23,299 bases of DNA from Reclinomonas americana ATCC 50394 (Eukaryota > Jakobida > Jakobea > Jakobida), in contig PS015035.1 of assembly GCA_048213135.1 (NCBI GenBank), positions 58,072 through 81,370 of the forward strand, written 5' to 3'. Of the stretch, positions 20,818 through 23,299 are shown piece after piece (the stretch's first letter is position 1; every line of letters begins with the position of its first letter). A model generated the notes under the pieces. That model did not search any database. It was not told where the DNA came from and was given only the letters and a program-made list of their open reading frames with translations. The translations under genes and the position numbers were made by a program.

Positions 20818-22951
20818 GTCATGTGTGTGCTAACACCGCACACACACGCAGTTGCGCTCACCGATTTCTTCTTTGCGCACCCGGTTTTTGCCTGGCTGAT
20901 TCCGGAATTGTACTCGGTCATCCACGTGCAAGGCGTGCGTATCGTACGCCAGCTCCAGCGCCACAATCGTCTCCGACGACTGACCGGCACCAGCGTGCTG
21001 CAATCGCCCGTCGGTGGCCTCGGTTTGTCAGCTCGCTCTCTCTCTCTCACTCACACACACTCACGACAATCACCGCCGGGCCACGCAGAGACGCTGGACT
21101 CGGAGAACAGTCACTCGCACACGCTGTATAACCGCCTGGTCACACAATCTGCCGCCCACGCCGCACCGCTGCCGACTCATGCGGCAGCGCCACCAGCAAC
21201 TGGTGGTGCCGGATCGGCCTCGCTAATCGATGCACCGCCTGCTCCGCGTGCGACCGACAAGCTGCGGGTGGCCACCACGCCGCAGACGTTGCACCAGGCT
21301 GCACCGGCGCATCTGCACCCGACCTCTGCTGCCTCTGCTGCAGTTTCGACGCCGTCCTCGGTTGTCGGTTCTCACGACCACGTGTTCGATGCCTGGGCGC
21401 GCCATCGCATCAGCGTCGCTCCGACTGCTGGCGCCGCCGGACAAGGTGCGCACCCAACTCGTGCCATGTAATCTGTTTGTAGTGGAACGTGCACTCACCA
21501 TTGCGCACAGCAATCGCTGTTGGCACCGGTCGCCGCACAGCAGGTGTCGACAGTCCCGCCACTCTCACCGGCTTTGGCGCACCTGGTGAGCCATCCCGTG
21601 CCCTTCCGCTGCCAGAAAGTAACTCCTTCTCACCATCTCATGAGCAGATGGCGGTGCCTCCATGCACGATTTTTCTCCGGATGGGGTGGGTTGGGCCGGT
21701 GGTTTCAGTGGCTCGGCTGCTGGCGGCCTTGGCAACTCGATTCCCTCGCCCATCCTTGCGCCCTCTGGACACGCTGTCAAGATGGCTGGCAACGGAGCCG
21801 GTGGCAGTGCTGGCGGAGCGGGAGCGACTGGTCACGGGGTCGTGCACACAGGCGTGAGTGGCAGCAGCCTGTTCCCCTCCGACTCGCTTGGCACGTACCG
21901 CATGCTCGACACGGCTTCGCACATGGTGGACTGGAGCGGAGCTCACATGACGGACGAGCTGTCGCTTGGCGGCGGTGGCGTCGGCAACAGCAGCGGCTCC
22001 GCTGGTGGCCCGAACTCGTTCGGCGGTTTCGCCCGCAAGAACGCCGGTGCCAGCAATGTTGGTGTTGGCGGTGGCAATGGAGGCAGCGGATCCGCCATGC
22101 TGTTCGACGCGCGCGCGTGGTCCGATGTTCCGAGTGGTGCCAGCGGTCGCGCCGGTGTCGGCATGGTCAATGCCGGTCGACCGGGAATCGGGTTGCCGCA
22201 AGGCAGTCCACCGGGCACCATTGGCGTCGTGCAGGGTCCACCAATGGGACCCGGCCTTGGTCTCGGCATGCAGCTCACCGGACCGCCGTCGGCGCAGCTG
22301 CTCATGGTGCAACAGCAGCAGCAACAACAACAACACCAAATGCAGGCAGCACAGCAGCAAGTGCAAATGCTGCAGGCTCAATCTCAACAACAACAACAGC
22401 AACAGCAGCTCCAACAGCAGCAGCAATCGGGCCAATTGCAATCCCTCCAATCGCAATCCTCTCAACAAGTGCAATCGCAACAGCAGCACCACTCGTTGCT
22501 CATGGGAGCGTCTGGTGCGTCCGCACATGCGTGCATGTTTTCGTCGTCGTCATGCTCTCGACTGATTCACTCTGTGTTGAATGGCACGCAGCTGTAATCC
22601 AGCGCGAGCCATTCCCCGGCTGGGATCTCCGCGTCGTGTACTCTGGCGTGGTCAAGTACCACAGTCGGGGGCTTGCCTTTATCTACCCCGACGTCCGACC
22701 CCCCGAATTCAAGGTACGTACCTCCATGTCCTCCGTCACCGATGGTCGTTGCTGACGACGAGACGACGGTGCATATGCAGGATCTCGGCATCGCGTGCTT
22801 CCCGTCGTCGCTGGCCACCGACACCGCGGTGGGCATGGAGTTCACTGAAATCACCCGCAGTGGCATCCGTGTCGACTTCCGCGTGTGTCGCAATCAAGAC
22901 GATCGCTACAAACACAAGCCAATGTGCTTCGAAGTGCGCCGCAAGAATTAG
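17552..22951 (+). CDS. IRE1/RNase L-like pseudokinase-KEN protein with novel flanking domains
   Basis: Seventeen exons join in phase to about 1394 residues: 17552-17658, 17729-17840, 17923-18113, 18177-18489, 18563-18728, 18802-18888, 18957-19211, 19279-19364, 19432-19682, 19764-20335, 20415-20696, 20852-21022, 21089-21445, 21511-21585, 21648-22514, 22592-22713, 22781-22951. Residues 1 to about 370 are unrecognised, with no signal peptide or membrane helix. The kinase fold runs from about 371 to 690: the Gly loop GNGLFG (383-388) is intact, but the VAVK lysine is replaced (VGVHH), HRDLKPxN is FGDLRPEH (507-514) and DFG is NLG (532-534). RAPELL, DIFSLGVLLYYIWTGGRHPW and HPFFWSTERRVEFV (from 687) are IRE1-like. 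A KEN-like region follows (about 715-835). Then come a Ser/Pro/Ala region, a Gly-rich and Gln-rich stretch (to about 1297) and a beta-rich C-terminal domain (about 1298-1394). A Gly/Ser insert interrupts the kinase. The junction at exons 5/6 is the least certain; a shorter model skips 18622-18799 (1359 residues). The sequence does not show whether it retains any enzyme activity. Confidence 0.8.
20727..20815. repeat. (GT)n microsatellite with a 20-N gap
   Basis: GT repeat in intron 11 of the IRE1-like gene, interrupted by N at 20755-20774. The flanking exons join in phase (CTT-G|TT), so no coding sequence is lost. Confidence 0.95.
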
Positions 22952-23299
22952 GCCACCTCACCCCCACGCAGACATAACACTACTCGCTTTCAACTTCGTT
23001 TGTTCTTTACCCCTCTGCCCAATACCTCCTCCCATGAGCGCCCGTCAACCCGAACGGTATTCGTCTTCTCTTTCTCTCCTCCTCCTCCCTCTTCATCAAT
23101 ATGATCATCCCAATGAAATCGACGGCGCCATCTCTCACAACAAGCACTTCAACTGTACACCCACCAAGTACCTTCACTAGTCGACTGGTGAGCAAAACGC
23201 GCTAATGACGCCAACGAGGGAGAAAGCACCAAAATCTCACGATATACGCAAGCACACTGCCACACAAAAATCACACACGGCAAGTGGCACAGAAAAGAA
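22952..23299 (+). other. 3' flank of the IRE1-like gene
   Basis: About 350 bp after the TAG stop, with a pyrimidine tract at about 23062-23095. I see no further gene and no clear AATAAA signal. Confidence 0.5.

Noticed and set aside
21520-22755. 411-codon plus-strand and 296-codon minus-strand open frames
   Set aside because: Both are out-of-frame or antisense readings of the Gly/Gln-rich exon 15 of the IRE1-like gene; exon phases support only the chosen frame.

Overview
This is nuclear DNA from a eukaryote, most likely a unicellular flagellated protist. Genes carry many short introns (mostly 53-85 nt, GT-AG), coding sequence is GC-rich, and intergenic DNA and long introns are filled with GT/CA, GA and CT microsatellites. 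A CPLANE2/RSG1-type ciliary GTPase suggests a cilium or flagellum, and a class-II release factor suggests an organelle that still uses UGA as stop. I cannot fix the lineage. All gene models below are hand-spliced, with reading phase checked across every junction.

Layout: 1-1621, microsatellites, a 217-nt gap and the 3' exons of an unidentified plus-strand gene. 1637-3202 (-), organellar peptide chain release factor 2. 3348-4068 (-), archaemetzincin-like metalloprotease. 5117-5548 (-) and 6050-7453 (+), ribosomal proteins eL37 and eL36, transcribed divergently. 7948-9348 (+), ACL5-type thermospermine synthase. 9713-10814 (-), WD40-like protein, head-to-head with 10874-13162 (+), an RSG1/CPLANE2-like GTPase whose last exon is followed by two further tandem copies of its 3' end. 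14091-17216, a PRPF40-like splicing factor (WW + FF domains + SR-like tail) whose two ends lie on the minus strand and whose middle lies on the plus strand between two gaps. 17552-22951 (+), a 17-exon gene for a protein of about 1394 residues with an IRE1/RNase L-like pseudokinase-KEN core.

The strongest candidate for something undescribed is the IRE1-like gene. It has the IRE1-type kinase/KEN arrangement (HPFFW junction), but key catalytic residues of both kinase and RNase appear replaced. No membrane segment is visible; an unrecognised N-terminal region of about 370 residues and a Gly/Gln-rich linker with a beta-rich C-terminal domain flank the core. Two window-wide signals also stand out. 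First, 5' splice sites fall into two classes, G|GTGNG and non-G|GTTGCGT. Second, the PRPF40 gene is split by an inverted block bounded by gaps, which most likely reflects a scaffolding error.

The other genes are housekeeping functions (translation, splicing, polyamines, cilium) with no evident shared pathway. The gene order is compact, with three divergent pairs that probably share promoters.
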